Of a stretch of 64,000 nucleotides of DNA, positions 28,212 to 38,057 are shown one piece after another (the stretch's first letter is position 1; the number at the start of each line of letters is the position of its first letter). The DNA comes from Enterococcus sp. 4G2_DIV0659 (GTDB lineage Bacteria; Bacillota; Bacilli; Lactobacillales; Enterococcaceae): NCBI RefSeq assembly GCF_002140715.2, contig NZ_NGLE02000001.1, positions 538,001-602,000 of the forward strand. Direction: 5' to 3'. Both the position numbers and the translations under genes were made by a program. The notes below the pieces were generated by a model, which was not told the origin of the DNA, ran no database searches, and saw only the letters and a program-made list of their open reading frames with translations.

Positions 28212-31200
28212 CTAAGAATTTACTTTTTTATCCATCATTTTATGAGCTGTCGCCATCATCAAACGTATGCGATTCAGCTGATTAACTAGAGAAACACCTG
28301 GATCATAATCGATCGGAGCAATATTAGCCTTAGGATATTGCCGACGCAATTCCTTAACTACCCCTTTGCCGACAACATGGTTAGGTAAACAGCCAAAAGG
28401 TTGCATACAAACAATATTGTTAACATCTTGCTTTAATAATTCAATCATTTCACCGGTTAAGAACCAGCCTTCTCCAGTATGGTTACCAATGGAAAGAATT
28501 TTACCAGCATCTTCTGCTAATTCATGAATCGAATCGATTCCTTCAAATCTCTTAGAACTTCTTAATGCTTTATCCATTGGTTTTTCGACATATTCAATCA
28601 TCCGAATTGCAAATTGGGCGATCATTTTACTTTGTTTTGACATCCCCATATTTTCATATTTCCAAATTTGGTTGTATAAAGAATAATTCATAAAACCAAC
28701 AATATCAGGCACTACCGCTTCTGCACCTTCTGCTTCTAAAAGACGAACGATATCATTATTCGCTGTTGGGGAATATTTCACCAGAATTTCACCAACGACG
28801 CCTACTTTCGGTTTTTGAACATCCTGTAAGGGTACTTCATCAAATTCATTGATGATTTTTTTCATATTCCGGTTAAATAGTGTCAAAGAACCATTTCTGA
28901 CATTTTTTTCGATTTGTTTTAACCACTTGGCATGAAGAGCATCAATCATACCAACTTCTGTTTCATAAGGGCGCGTCCGATACACAACACGCTCAAAAAG
29001 GTCACCGTATAAAAAGGCAATAGCTACACGTTTGAGCATAGGCAACGTAAACTTAAATCCTGGATTAGATTCTACGCCTTTATTGCCCATAGAAACTGAA
29101 ACGACAGGAACTTGAGGGAATCCAGCATCATTCAATGCTTTTCTAAGTAACGGAATATAATTCGTCGCCCGACATCCTCCACCTGTTTGTGTCATCATTA
29201 CACTAACATGGTTCAAATCATATTCTCCGCTTTCTAACGCTTCGACTAGTTGACCAATCGAAATAATCGCTGGATAACAGGCATCATTGTTCACGTATTT
29301 CAATCCCACATTCACTGCTTCACGATCATCAGCCGGCAAACAAACGACATTATACCCAGATGCTTGTAAGGCTACATCGACTAATCCAGACTGATGAATA
29401 GGGCTTAACATCGGCAATAGTAACGTATGTGTCTTTTTCATTTCTTTAGTGAAGACAATTTTTTCAGGTTCCTCCTGTTTCAATTTGGGTTCGAAATTCA
29501 TTTTTTCCCGTTCATTTACTGCCGCTTTTAATGAACGCAACCGAATACGAATCGCACCTAAGTTTGACCCTTCATCGATTTTTAACACGGTATAAATTTT
29601 TCCATACTGATCCATGATTTCTTCTACTTGATCAGTCGTTACGGCATCTAAGCCACAACCAAATGAATTTAACTGAACAAGCTCTAGATTTTTCGATTTA
29701 GCGACTACACGAGCTGCTGCGTATAAACGAGAATGGTAAACCCATTGATTGACTACGCGTAAATTACCTACATCACTCAAATGAGAAAGACTGTCTTCTG
29801 TCAACACATGGAATCCTTCTTGGGTAATTACATCGGCAATCCCATGATTGATTTCTGGATCTAAATGATAAGGACGTCCAGATAAAACAATTCCCCGCTC
29901 TCCTTTTTGATTCAGCATCATCAATGTTTCTTCACCTTTATTGCGGATATCTTCTTTAAAGGCATCCAGTTCTTCGTACCCATGCCGTAACGCTTTTTCG
30001 ACTTGTTCTTTTGAGATACCTAAATCAGCAAACGTTTCACTTAACACATTCGCAACAGAGGCTTCATTCGCCAAGTTAATAAAAGGATTACGATAGTCTA
30101 CTTTACCATCACGAATATCGTCAACATTGTTTTTTATCACATCAGGATAACTTTGCACGATTGGACAATTAAAATGGTTGTCTGCTTCTAGTGACTCTTG
30201 TCGCTCAAATACAACACCTGGGTAGAAAATCATTGGTATTTTAGAGTCAATCAAGGCTTGAATATGCCCATGGGATAACTTAGCAGGATAACAGGCTGTA
30301 TCACTTGGAATAGTTTCCATTCCTTGCTCATATAATTCTTTATTGGAACGCGGAGACAATTCTACTCTAAAACCTAAATCAGTGAAAAACGTGTGCCATA
30401 AAGGATAATTCTCATACATATTCAGTACACGTGGAATCCCAATTCTCCCATGAAGGGCATCTTTTTCTTTCAACGGACGATACTTAAATAATTTACGATA
30501 CTTGTAGTCAACTAGATTCACTCTACGATCTTCTCTTTTGATTTTAATTCTTGCCCCACGTTCACAACGGTTTCCTGTCACAAATTGTCGACCGTCTGAA
30601 AAAATCGTAACAGTCATCATACAATTATTTTCACAAAGACCACAATGCGTAAATTCTTTTTCAGCTGTAAAAGAATCCAGTTCATCCAAGCCCAAAAGAG
30701 TTGTTTCTTGTCCTAATTCATAATCCTCTAAAGCAATCAATGCAGCGCCATAAGCACCCATCAAGCCTGCAATTGACGGTCGAACAACCTCTCTTTCACT
30801 AACCAATTCAAATGCACGCAACACAGCTTCATTATAAAATGTGCCACCTTGACAGACGATTTTTTTCCCTAGTTCTTCTGGTCTTCGCACTTTGATAACT
30901 TTATAAATCGCATTTTTAATTACTGAATAGGAAAGTCCAGCAGAAATATCACCAACCGAAGCACCTTCTTTTTGAACCTGTTTTACTTTTGAGTTCATAA
31001 ATACAGTACAACGAGAGCCAAGATCTACTGGTGCTTTTGAACTCAATGCTTCAATCGCAAAATCTTTGACATCAAAGTTCAACGACTTGGCAAATGTTTC
31101 AATAAAGGAACCGCACCCAGATGAACATGCTTCATTTAGCTGAATAGAAGACAAAACACCGTCTTTAATCGTCATCGCCTTCATATCTTGTCCACCAATA

Positions 31201-32456
31201 TCTAAAATAAAATCAACGCCTGGTTGAAAATGATCAGCCGCTTTGTAATGGGCCATCGTTTCAACTTCTCCAATATCTACTTTCAGCGCATTTTTGATTA
31301 AATGTTCACCGTAGCCAGTCACAGCAGATTTCCCAATAAAAACACCCTCTGGTAATTGTTGGTACAGCTCTTTTAATACTGTCATCGTTGTTTCTAGCGG
31401 CTGTCCTTGATTATTCCCATAAAAAGAAAATAACAAGTTTCCTTCCTCGTCAATCAATGTCACTTTAGTTGTTGTGGAACCTGCATCAATTCCTAAAAAA
31501 GTGACACCGCGATGTTCCGCCAAAGATTTTTCTGTTGCACGAGCTTGATTGTGCCGCTTTCTAAATTCGTTCAACTCAGACGTATCTTTGAAAAGTGGTT
31601 CTAATGTATCTGTTGGTTTTAACTGCTCTTGATCCCCGTCAGTTAATCGGCTGATTAGTTCAACCAGAGTTGTTGTCTTAGCCCCTTCTGAATAAATGGC
31701 TGCCCCCATTGCTACGAACAATTGCGGATTTTCTGGGAAAATCACATTTTCTGGTTGGACATCCAAGGTTTCAATAAATCGTTTTCTAAGCTCAGACATG
31801 AAAAATAACGGTCCGCCTAAAAAAGCTATTTTTCCTTTGATTTTTCTTCCAGAAGCAAGACCAGCAATTGTCTGATTAACAACCGCTTGAAAAATACTTG
31901 CAGCAATATCTTCTTTTGCTGCACCTTCATTAATCAACGGTTGTACATCTGTTTTGGCGAAAACACCACATCTTGAAGCTATTGGATAAATTGTCTGATA
32001 CTTTTTGGCTAATTCATTAACACCATTAGCATCTGTTTTTAGTAAGACAGCCATCTGATCGATAAATGCCCCCGTCCCACCTGCACAACTACCATTCATG
32101 CGTTGTTCCAAGGCGCCTTCAAAGAAAGTAATCTTCGCATCTTCACCACCTAATTCAATTGCTACATCGGTTTCTGGAATAATCTCTTCAACTGTTTTTG
32201 TACATGCGATTACCTCTTGCACAAACGAAATGTTTAATACATCAGCAAGACCCATTCCACCTGATCCTGTAATAGTCATTGTAAGTGGTGTAGTATCACC
32301 TATTACAGTCATCCCTTCTTTCAAAACTTTCTCAGTTGCTGCCCTAACATCTGAATAATGACGTTCGTATTTAGCAAATAATGTGTGATTTTTTTCATCC
32401 ATAATTACTAATTTCACAGTTGTTGACCCAACATCTATTCCAGCTCTTATTGTCAT
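28212..32456 (-). CDS. Fused 2-hydroxyacyl-CoA dehydratase activase-type protein
   Basis: A 1414-residue protein. Two BadF/BadG-type ATPase domains come first, each with its own phosphate motif ([11 protein letters not shown] near the start; [11 protein letters not shown] near residue 320) and a cysteine loop ([20 protein letters not shown]) for a bridging 4Fe-4S cluster. A Cys-rich segment (HCGLCENNC...NRCERG) and a long C-terminal DUF2229/dehydratase-like region follow. Classical activators are about 260 residues and act on separate subunits. The substrate is unknown. ATG at 32456 follows AAGGAG. A TetR gene is divergent. Confidence 0.85.
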   Translation of the reverse strand: MTIRAGIDVGSTTVKLVIMDEKNHTLFAKYERHYSDVRAATEKVLKEGMTVIGDTTPLTMTITGSGGMGLADVLNISFVQEVIACTKTVEEIIPETDVAIELGGEDAKITFFEGALEQRMNGSCAGGTGAFIDQMAVLLKTDANGVNELAKKYQTIYPIASRCGVFAKTDVQPLINEGAAKEDIAASIFQAVVNQTIAGLASGRKIKGKIAFLGGPLFFMSELRKRFIETLDVQPENVIFPENPQLFVAMGAAIYSEGAKTTTLVELISRLTDGDQEQLKPTDTLEPLFKDTSELNEFRKRHNQARATEKSLAEHRGVTFLGIDAGSTTTKVTLIDEEGNLLFSFYGNNQGQPLETTMTVLKELYQQLPEGVFIGKSAVTGYGEHLIKNALKVDIGEVETMAHYKAADHFQPGVDFILDIGGQDMKAMTIKDGVLSSIQLNEACSSGCGSFIETFAKSLNFDVKDFAIEALSSKAPVDLGSRCTVFMNSKVKQVQKEGASVGDISAGLSYSVIKNAIYKVIKVRRPEELGKKIVCQGGTFYNEAVLRAFELVSEREVVRPSIAGLMGAYGAALIALEDYELGQETTLLGLDELDSFTAEKEFTHCGLCENNCMMTVTIFSDGRQFVTGNRCERGARIKIKREDRRVNLVDYKYRKLFKYRPLKEKDALHGRIGIPRVLNMYENYPLWHTFFTDLGFRVELSPRSNKELYEQGMETIPSDTACYPAKLSHGHIQALIDSKIPMIFYPGVVFERQESLEADNHFNCPIVQSYPDVIKNNVDDIRDGKVDYRNPFINLANEASVANVLSETFADLGISKEQVEKALRHGYEELDAFKEDIRNKGEETLMMLNQKGERGIVLSGRPYHLDPEINHGIADVITQEGFHVLTEDSLSHLSDVGNLRVVNQWVYHSRLYAAARVVAKSKNLELVQLNSFGCGLDAVTTDQVEEIMDQYGKIYTVLKIDEGSNLGAIRIRLRSLKAAVNEREKMNFEPKLKQEEPEKIVFTKEMKKTHTLLLPMLSPIHQSGLVDVALQASGYNVVCLPADDREAVNVGLKYVNNDACYPAIISIGQLVEALESGEYDLNHVSVMMTQTGGGCRATNYIPLLRKALNDAGFPQVPVVSVSMGNKGVESNPGFKFTLPMLKRVAIAFLYGDLFERVVYRTRPYETEVGMIDALHAKWLKQIEKNVRNGSLTLFNRNMKKIINEFDEVPLQDVQKPKVGVVGEILVKYSPTANNDIVRLLEAEGAEAVVPDIVGFMNYSLYNQIWKYENMGMSKQSKMIAQFAIRMIEYVEKPMDKALRSSKRFEGIDSIHELAEDAGKILSIGNHTGEGWFLTGEMIELLKQDVNNIVCMQPFGCLPNHVVGKGVVKELRRQYPKANIAPIDYDPGVSLVNQLNRIRLMMATAHKMMDKKVNS

Positions 32457-32505
32457 GTTTTTAATCTCCTTAAATGGACATATCCTTTTATTTTCCAACA
32501 CTTTG

Positions 32506-32535
32506 TTGATTATCCTACAAGATGTCTGATATAAT
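32506..32535 (+). promoter_or_regulatory. tetR promoter
   Basis: -35 TTGATT (32506-32511), 18-base spacer, -10 TATAAT (32530-32535), about 115 bases before tetR. Confidence 0.55.
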
Positions 32536-32545
32536 ACTTATGTAT

Positions 32546-32574
32546 ATTTTAGAAAGATTCTAATTTATTTGCAA
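32546..32574 (-). promoter_or_regulatory. Promoter of the activase-fusion gene
   Basis: Minus-strand -35 TTGCAA (32569-32574), 17-base spacer, -10 TAAAAT (32546-32551). It lies back-to-back with the tetR promoter, so one bound TetR protein could control both. Confidence 0.6.
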
Positions 32575-32649
32575 CAAGCAAATGACCCTAATTTGTGAGA
32601 TAAGCAACAAACTTTCAGAAACTGTTGATTATTTCGAAAGGAATTTTTT

Positions 32650-33258
32650 ATGTCAAAGAAAACAGACCTTCGAGTACAACGAACACACAAAATGATTATC
32701 CAAGCTTTCGTTCATTTAGTAGAAGAAAAAGGCTACGATTGTGTAACGATCCAAGACATTGCAGATGAAGCCATGATCAATCGTGCAACTTTTTATGCCC
32801 ATTTCAAAGACAAACAAGACCTTTATGAACAAATTTTTGATTTTGCAGTCAATGCGTTTACCTCTGTGATTGATACAGAACAGATCATTGTCAGTAATCG
32901 AGTCAAGGTAAAGCAAATCGAGTTGTTACTGACACATATTTATATAAATATTCAAAAAAACAAAAATTTTGTTTTGACCATCATGGATGGGAGTTCCAAT
33001 GAGTTATTACGAAAACGATTGGCAGAGATTATTTATGAAAAGTATGCATATATCTTTTGTACGTTAAAAATTACTGAAAATGATATTGAGGTACCACTAG
33101 ATTTTATCATTGAGTATATGACATCCATTTTCACAGCTACCCTTCACTGGTGGATTACAAGTGACACAGACATGTCTCCTAACCACTTAGCTAGGCTTGT
33201 TATTAAATTAGTTGGAAATGGTCATCTCACCGTTTTAGGCATTGAAATCGAAAAATAG
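32650..33258 (+). CDS. TetR-family regulator
   Basis: A 202-residue protein with the N-terminal TetR helix-turn-helix (about 27-55: VTIQDIADEAMINRATFYAHFKDKQDLYEQIF) and an effector/dimer domain that includes a TetR_C-type helical region. It is divergent from the fused activase gene with face-to-face promoters, so it is probably the repressor or activator of that gene and of itself. Effector unknown. CGAAAGGAA precedes the ATG. Confidence 0.88.
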   Translation: MSKKTDLRVQRTHKMIIQAFVHLVEEKGYDCVTIQDIADEAMINRATFYAHFKDKQDLYEQIFDFAVNAFTSVIDTEQIIVSNRVKVKQIELLLTHIYINIQKNKNFVLTIMDGSSNELLRKRLAEIIYEKYAYIFCTLKITENDIEVPLDFIIEYMTSIFTATLHWWITSDTDMSPNHLARLVIKLVGNGHLTVLGIEIEK

Positions 33259-33268
33259 AGGGCAAAAA

Positions 33269-33312
33269 GAATAGTCTGAATCAAAACATACTCGTTATGA
33301 TTCAGACTATTC
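33269..33312. terminator. Bidirectional terminator after tetR
   Basis: GAATAGTCTGAATCA and TGATTCAGACTATTC form a 15-bp perfect stem flanked by AAAAA on the left and TTTACTTTT on the right. Confidence 0.88.
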
Positions 33313-33325
33313 TTTACTTTTCTAT

Positions 33326-33511
33326 CTAGCGGTTTTTAGCACGCCATTTTTTGGTATGGGCTGTATCTCTAGCAGTAACAATTTGAACACCAGCTGGCTT
33401 TTCACCTTTATTCTTTTTGCCAAAAAGATCAACTTTTACATCGTATTTCCCTTCACGGGCTAAATCATAGACTTTTTCAGCTGTTTCGGTTATTTTTTCT
33501 TTAATCCCCAT
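33326..33511 (-). CDS. Small basic protein of unknown function
   Basis: A 61-residue, lysine-rich protein. I do not recognise the family. The N-terminal half looks helical (KEKITETAEKVYDLAREGKYDV), the C-terminal end is strongly basic (TKKWRAKNR). The ATG at 33511 fits AAGGAG eight bases upstream; a GTG three codons earlier is too close. A shared terminator follows it. The tRNA genes lie just upstream. Confidence 0.65.
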   Translation of the reverse strand: MGIKEKITETAEKVYDLAREGKYDVKVDLFGKKNKGEKPAGVQIVTARDTAHTKKWRAKNR

Positions 33512-33603
33512 TTGATTCACTCCTTATACTTTTTCATTCACTTTATCATATATTTTTGTAAAAGAGAACTGAAGTCATCAAATGATCTCTTTTCTCAAAA
33601 AAA

Positions 33604-33628
33604 AGAACAACTCACATAGAGTTGTTCT
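33604..33628 (-). terminator. Terminator of the tRNA operon
   Basis: Minus-strand AGAACAACTC, 5-base loop, GAGTTGTTCT, then TTTTTTTT. Confidence 0.9.
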
Positions 33629-33635
33629 ACTAAGA

Positions 33636-33707
33636 CTGGGGTAGCTGGATTCGAACCAACGCATGACAGAGTCAAAGTCTGTTGCCTTACCGCTTGGCCA
33701 TACCCCA
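33636..33707 (-). tRNA. tRNA-Gln (UUG)
   Basis: A 72-base cloverleaf: acceptor TGGGGTA/TACCCCA with discriminator G, D arm with GCCAAGCGGTAAGGC, anticodon stem CAGAC/GTCTG-type around TTG, and T arm with GGTTCGAATCC. No encoded CCA. Confidence 0.95.
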
Positions 33708-33715
33708 AAAAAAAA

Positions 33716-33796
33716 TGGAGGAAAGTGGATTCGAACCACTGAACCCTAAGGAACGGATTTACAGTCCGTCGCGTTTAGCCACTTCGCTATTCCTCC
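33716..33796 (-). tRNA. tRNA-Tyr (GUA)
   Basis: An 81-base cloverleaf with a long variable arm: acceptor GGAGGAA/TTCCTCC with discriminator A, anticodon GTA in ACTGTAAATC, T arm GGTTCGAATCC. It is the first gene of a two-tRNA unit with tRNA-Gln. Confidence 0.95.
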
Positions 33797-33886
33797 AAAA
33801 GGTTTTAGTAAAAAACCTGACTTAGTTATAATACAAAATTTTCGAGCAAAATGCAAGCATATTTCGAAAAAAAATTGTTATTTATT

Positions 33887-34120
33887 TTAGTCGTTCAAAT
33901 TCCATTGACGAATGATGTATTCAATCGCTTCATCTAGCGTTTTTACAGTTGCTTCATGACGGTCATCAATCATTACTGCAAATTTTTTTGATTCTTGTAC
34001 GACGACTTGACCAATTTCTTTTTTGCCAATGATCAGTGTGTTTACTGTAAGCGTCTGACCATTGATTTTTTTCTGTGTTTCTTCAATTTTGACTTCAATA
34101 TCTTTATTTTTCTTTGACAT
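33887..34120 (-). CDS. DUF2969 family protein
   Basis: A 77-residue protein resembling the DUF2969 family of Lactobacillales: lysine-rich N terminus, LIIGKKEIGQVV in the middle and a C-terminal VKTLDEAIEYIIRQWNL helix. Function unknown. GGAGGGATAAAG precedes the ATG. It lies between the tRNA unit and the sortase cluster and appears monocistronic. Confidence 0.75.
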   Translation of the reverse strand: MSKKNKDIEVKIEETQKKINGQTLTVNTLIIGKKEIGQVVVQESKKFAVMIDDRHEATVKTLDEAIEYIIRQWNLND

Positions 34121-34165
34121 CTTTATCCCTCCAAGAGTCTATGGTATCATGTTCTGTAAAAAAAA

Positions 34166-34189
34166 GCACCTATCACTTTAGATAGATGC
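34166..34189 (-). terminator. Terminator of the sortase operon
   Basis: Minus-strand GCATCTATC, 6-base loop, GATAGGTGC (with G-T pairing), then TTTTTTTT. Confidence 0.88.
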
Positions 34190-34202
34190 AAAAATTTTTT
34201 TA

Positions 34203-35057
34203 TTAAGCACTAAATAGTTGTTTCCTCTTCACTTCACTCAGTATGGCAAAACTAATTCCTACTATAATAGAAACAATACCTACTATGATAAATAGCCATA
34301 AAAAACTCGAAAGATAGGTTTGTATAAAATCATACATCGCTTTCGATTGAATTGCGAGTCTTTTTAAAAAACCTTGCAATAAAATCGCTGATGGCACAAT
34401 AACCATCATCAGCCCACTACCAATACATATATATGACAAGTATCTTGACAAGCGATGGAAATAGCCTCTTAACGAATTGTACAGCGATACGCTTAATACA
34501 ACCCATAAAACACCACAAGTAGCCATGAACATTACTAATTTTGATTTATAATTCATCACTTTTCGTCCATATGAAACTAAAAATGGTAATTCAACGTAGC
34601 CTTTATAAATTGTCACTGCTTGATCTGCCAGACCTGTAACAGCTTGTTTTGACTCATCTGTCGACTGAATTTTATTTTCTTCCATATAGTTTGTGATCAA
34701 ACGAGCAACAGTATCATGAATTTCTGTTTCACTAGTAATGGAGTATTTTGTGCCAGAATTGTACATTGCTTTAAAATATGCACGAACATCTTTCTCCACT
34801 AACTCTTTTTTGACAGATTGATTTAACACACCTTCTGGAATATTACTTCCTAAAGCACTACTTTCAATTTGTCGATTGATTTCTTTTGTTAGTTGCGTAT
34901 AGTAGTCTGCTTTAGTTGCTTGCTTCGCAATATAGTTTTCACTAAAAAGCGTGACACGTAACGTTAACAAAATTAGAAATGCAAATAAAAAGACGGAAGA
35001 TAAAAAAGCAATAAAAAAACGTGAAAGTACTTTTATTCGTTGACTGCGGTTTTTCAT
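34203..35057 (-). CDS. Membrane protein of the sortase operon
   Basis: A 284-residue protein I do not recognise. One membrane segment near the N terminus (about 13-35), an extracellular domain of about 130 residues (36-170), then three more segments (about 172-193, 205-230, 250-273). It starts 17 bases after the sortase stop and ends in the operon's terminator. The topology suggests a surface-processing or assembly partner of the sortase and its substrate, which is inference from context. Confidence 0.7.
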   Translation of the reverse strand: MKNRSQRIKVLSRFFIAFLSSVFLFAFLILLTLRVTLFSENYIAKQATKADYYTQLTKEINRQIESSALGSNIPEGVLNQSVKKELVEKDVRAYFKAMYNSGTKYSITSETEIHDTVARLITNYMEENKIQSTDESKQAVTGLADQAVTIYKGYVELPFLVSYGRKVMNYKSKLVMFMATCGVLWVVLSVSLYNSLRGYFHRLSRYLSYICIGSGLMMVIVPSAILLQGFLKRLAIQSKAMYDFIQTYLSSFLWLFIIVGIVSIIVGISFAILSEVKRKQLFSA

Positions 35058-35074
35058 CGTACTGATTCTCCTCC

Positions 35075-35863
35075 TTATGACTTCTCATCAATGATTGGAC
35101 CAGATACATAATCTGCAGAAACAAATACTCGTTCCGGCGTTAATCCAATCGCATCTAATGGGTAACAAGTATATAGAATCAGTGATCGTTTAGAGCGGTC
35201 ACCTAATTTGGTGTTTATTGACGGATCTTTATAGTTCGCAATCTTTATATCTGTCACACGATATGTATAATCACCATAATGCGTGTGAACGCTTACTTCG
35301 TCTCCAGGTTCCAAATAATAAATTTTTCCAAATGATGGCAGATTATGACCACCGATCAAGGTAGTTCCTAAGTCGCCTGGAATCATACTACCGATATACT
35401 GTCCTGCGCCCAAACGTAAAATTTCTTCACTATCTCCATAGAATAATGGTTCATTAATTCCTACTTTATCGATTACTACCTCACCAAATTGATCGCCACC
35501 TACTGGATAGACCATATTAGAAGAGGATAGTTTTCCTTGTTCAGATGTTTGTTCTCCAGTTGCAGCGTGTTTGCCATCAACCGAGTTGCCAGTCGCCTGA
35601 CCTTCTGATTTATTCTCTGTCTTATCATCTGATTTGTCTGCTACTTTGTCGGATGATAATTGTTTTTTTACTTTGTCCCTTTGTGCAAAAAGATTTGTTC
35701 CCTTTTGATCAAAAGACGGGGCATCATTCAATGAAATCAGATCCACAGCTGATGAAGCGAAATTAATGACAGGTGCACCAATTATGTAAATAATGAGATA
35801 GCCAAAACACATAAAGAGAAGAGGCACATAAATAAATGCCCCTACTCTTTTTAGTTGTTTCAT
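35075..35863 (-). CDS. Sortase (class A/D-like transpeptidase)
   Basis: A 262-residue membrane-anchored cysteine transpeptidase with catalytic H173 (IGGHNL), C233 (LYTCYP) and R245 (TPERVFV). One N-terminal helix (about 10-30) is followed by a charged, low-complexity linker (about 60-115). The CYP motif is closer to class D or A sortases than to pilin-type class C. It starts one base after the stop of a small secreted protein with a sortase-like tail, so it is probably a dedicated enzyme for that protein. Confidence 0.88.
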   Translation of the reverse strand: MKQLKRVGAFIYVPLLFMCFGYLIIYIIGAPVINFASSAVDLISLNDAPSFDQKGTNLFAQRDKVKKQLSSDKVADKSDDKTENKSEGQATGNSVDGKHAATGEQTSEQGKLSSSNMVYPVGGDQFGEVVIDKVGINEPLFYGDSEEILRLGAGQYIGSMIPGDLGTTLIGGHNLPSFGKIYYLEPGDEVSVHTHYGDYTYRVTDIKIANYKDPSINTKLGDRSKRSLILYTCYPLDAIGLTPERVFVSADYVSGPIIDEKS

Positions 35864-35864
35864 C

Positions 35865-36443
35865 TTATGCTAATTTGTTCTTTCTGCTCACAAATACTGC
35901 ACCTGCTGCAGCAACGATTAATGAGCCAAAAGTAATTCCGCTTAATGCGTAATTCGAACCTGTATTTTTCACTGGAGAACCAGTTTTGTAAACAGGCGCG
36001 CCATTAGCATCTGTGATTGTCACTGCAGAGTAGCTTCCGCGAGCTCCAAAAGTGATTTTCACGCCTACAGCGTTACCAGCAGCAATCGCGTAATTTTGTA
36101 CTTGAGAAATTACGTTAGCTGGTAATAAGCTAATTGCTTTAGCAAGTGAGTTAGCACCTGAAGTATTAACAGATACGCCTTCAACTAAAGCACGAGCCGC
36201 TTGGATGTTTTTAACAGCTTCGTCTACTTGAGCTTGTGTCAAATCAACACGTTTCAAGTGGTTAGCAGCTGCATTTGTTTCAGCTGCATCAAAATTGAAT
36301 TTTTTGCCGCCGATTGTTGCGCCAGCATTCAATTCATTAAGAATAGACTGTTCCGCTGTTGAGATAGCACCGTCAGCTGAAGCTAGTGGTGCAAAACTTA
36401 ACACCATTGCTACTGCAACGATAAATCCAATAACTTTTTTCAT
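35865..36443 (-). CDS. Small secreted protein, putative sortase substrate
   Basis: A 192-residue preprotein: signal peptide ending ASA (21-23), an alanine- and asparagine-rich domain (about 27-135) without recognisable homology, then PVKNTGSNYA (157-166), a hydrophobic stretch (about 168-185) and RKNK. This tail looks like a cell-wall sorting signal but lacks LPxTG; the candidate cleavage motif is around KNTG. The ATG at 36443 is chosen because GGGAGG lies upstream of it. Its sortase follows directly. Confidence 0.75.
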   Translation of the reverse strand: MKKVIGFIVAVAMVLSFAPLASADGAISTAEQSILNELNAGATIGGKKFNFDAAETNAAANHLKRVDLTQAQVDEAVKNIQAARALVEGVSVNTSGANSLAKAISLLPANVISQVQNYAIAAGNAVGVKITFGARGSYSAVTITDANGAPVYKTGSPVKNTGSNYALSGITFGSLIVAAAGAVFVSRKNKLA

Positions 36444-36589
36444 TTGTTTTCCTCCCATCTTAAATATTTATAATTAATTGCAACAGAGCTGCAAAAATTA
36501 TACCAACAACAACCACTAAAATGTTTTTGTTTATCTTAGAGAAGATGTAGTAAAGACAACAAGTGTCTTCCGTCTTCAATTTTTAGTGG

Positions 36590-36608
36590 AACGTGTAAGA
36601 ACTACACG
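36590..36608 (-). repeat. Leader hairpin of the sortase operon
   Basis: ACGTGTA and TACACGT pair around a 5-base loop, just downstream of the expected transcription start and about 150 bases before the substrate gene. Confidence 0.5.
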
Positions 36609-36618
36609 TCACTATATA

Positions 36619-36664
36619 AAATTATCACAAGCAACTTTAATAGTCAAACTGTTTTCAGAAAATT
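36619..36664 (-). promoter_or_regulatory. Sortase operon promoter with CodY-like box
   Basis: Minus-strand -35 TTGACT (36642-36647), 17-base spacer, -10 TAATTT (36619-36624). Plus-strand TGTTTTCAGAAAATT (36650-36664), directly upstream of -35, matches the CodY consensus AATTTTCWGAAAATT in 13 of 15 positions. Confidence 0.6.
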
Positions 36665-36697
36665 TTTTTAGAGAAAAATATTCCTACAAAGAATTTT

Positions 36698-37351
36698 TTA
36701 TTTTTTTTGTGACAGAAGTACAGCTTCAAAAACATCATATCCTGCTTCTTTTAGAAGTGTTTTTAGTTGATTGGTTTGTTGACTTTCAATCTGTAACTCA
36801 ATTATTGTTTCTTGTTCTTTGCGATTGACAACAACGGTCAAAATACTAAAATCATTATCCGCCAATAGTTTTGTGATATCTGCTAAAATGCCTTTATGAT
36901 CTTCTGGAATCCGAAGCTGGATTCTCGTTCCGCCATCATGGTATCCCGTAATTTTTAAAAAAGCATCAAAAATGTCATTGTTTGTAATAATACCTACTAG
37001 TTTGTCTGTTTCGTCAATAACAGGGAGAACACCAATATTATTTTGGCGCATTTGAAAGATGCCATCTTCTAGTGAAGCTTCTGGTTTGATTGTTTGAACC
37101 TGTTTTACCATGACATCTTCAACGGTTGTTTTATTTAACAAATAATTTACTTCATAAACACTTAAGCTTGTTGCTTTTGAAGGCATCGCGGATTGAATCG
37201 TTCCTTCTGTGATTAATCCTATAAGTTTCCCGTCTTTTTCTACAGGCAATCGATGGATATTATTTTTTTTCATCAAATCAACAGCATCAAAAATTTTCAT
37301 TTCTGGTTGTGCAATGATTAATTCAGTTGTCATAAAATCACTTACGCTCAT
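36698..37351 (-). CDS. CBS-ACT domain protein (AcuB-like)
   Basis: A 217-residue cytosolic protein with two CBS domains (about 7-60 and 75-132) followed by an ACT-like domain (about 140-212). CBS pairs sense adenine nucleotides and ACT domains bind amino acids. It is the last gene of the liv operon, 4 bases after livF, with AGGAGG upstream. The arrangement suggests a regulator of branched-chain amino acid uptake or metabolism, but its target is not known. Confidence 0.82.
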   Translation of the reverse strand: MSVSDFMTTELIIAQPEMKIFDAVDLMKKNNIHRLPVEKDGKLIGLITEGTIQSAMPSKATSLSVYEVNYLLNKTTVEDVMVKQVQTIKPEASLEDGIFQMRQNNIGVLPVIDETDKLVGIITNNDIFDAFLKITGYHDGGTRIQLRIPEDHKGILADITKLLADNDFSILTVVVNRKEQETIIELQIESQQTNQLKTLLKEAGYDVFEAVLLSQKK

Positions 37352-37355
37352 ACTC

Positions 37356-38057
37356 TTAACCTCCTAAATATGCTTTTTTCACTTCTTCACTGTTTAATAA
37401 TTCTTCGCCACGACCACTTAAAACGACCGAACCTGTTTCCAAAACATAGCCTCGATCTGCAATGGATAACGCCATTTTTGCATTTTGTTCAATCAACAAA
37501 ACAGTTGTTCCTTGTTTATTTATTTCTTTTATAATATTAAAAATTTCTTGTATAAATATGGGTGCTAACCCCATCGATGGTTCATCCAGTAATAATAGCT
37601 TAGGTTTGGACATCAATGCTCTTCCCATTGCAAGCATCTGCTGCTCACCACCTGATAAGGTAGACGCATCTTGATTTTTTCTTTCTTTTAAAATAGGAAA
37701 ACGATCAAAAATCATCTCGTAATCTTTTTTTAATTCATTATCTTTTCTTAAAAAGGCACCCATTTCTAAATTTTCTTGAACAGTTAATCCAGAGAAAACA
37801 TGGCGTCCTTCTGGTACTTGGCAAAGACCTGAGGCTACGATTTTTTGCGGAAGCATTTTTTGAATTGGCTGACCTTCAAAAGTAATGCTTCCTTTTGACG
37901 GACGATTCAACCCGGAGATTGTTCTTAGGATTGTTGTTTTCCCTGCACCATTAGCACCAATCAATGATACGATTTCTCCTTGTTCTACATTAAAACTCAC
38001 ATCTTTAACCGCTTGTATTACACCATAATGCACGGATAAATTTTCTATTGTCAACAT
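37356..38057 (-). CDS. livF: Branched-chain amino acid ABC ATPase LivF
   Basis: A 233-residue ATPase with Walker A GANGAGKT, signature LSGGEQQMLAMGRALM and Walker B LLLLDEPSMGL. The LivF-specific QVPEGRHVFSGLTVQENL segment separates it from LivG. Its start overlaps the livG stop by one base. It powers LivH-LivM with LivG. Confidence 0.94.
   Translation of the reverse strand: MLTIENLSVHYGVIQAVKDVSFNVEQGEIVSLIGANGAGKTTILRTISGLNRPSKGSITFEGQPIQKMLPQKIVASGLCQVPEGRHVFSGLTVQENLEMGAFLRKDNELKKDYEMIFDRFPILKERKNQDASTLSGGEQQMLAMGRALMSKPKLLLLDEPSMGLAPIFIQEIFNIIKEINKQGTTVLLIEQNAKMALSIADRGYVLETGSVVLSGRGEELLNSEEVKKAYLGG

Noticed and set aside
34942..35124. Minus-strand 60-codon open frame across the sortase/membrane protein junction
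   Set aside because: It overlaps both real genes in a different frame and has no conserved character.
36586..36828. Plus-strand 80-codon open frame opposite the end of the CBS-ACT gene
   Set aside because: It overlaps the sortase operon promoter and the CBS-ACT gene, and its translation resembles no protein.
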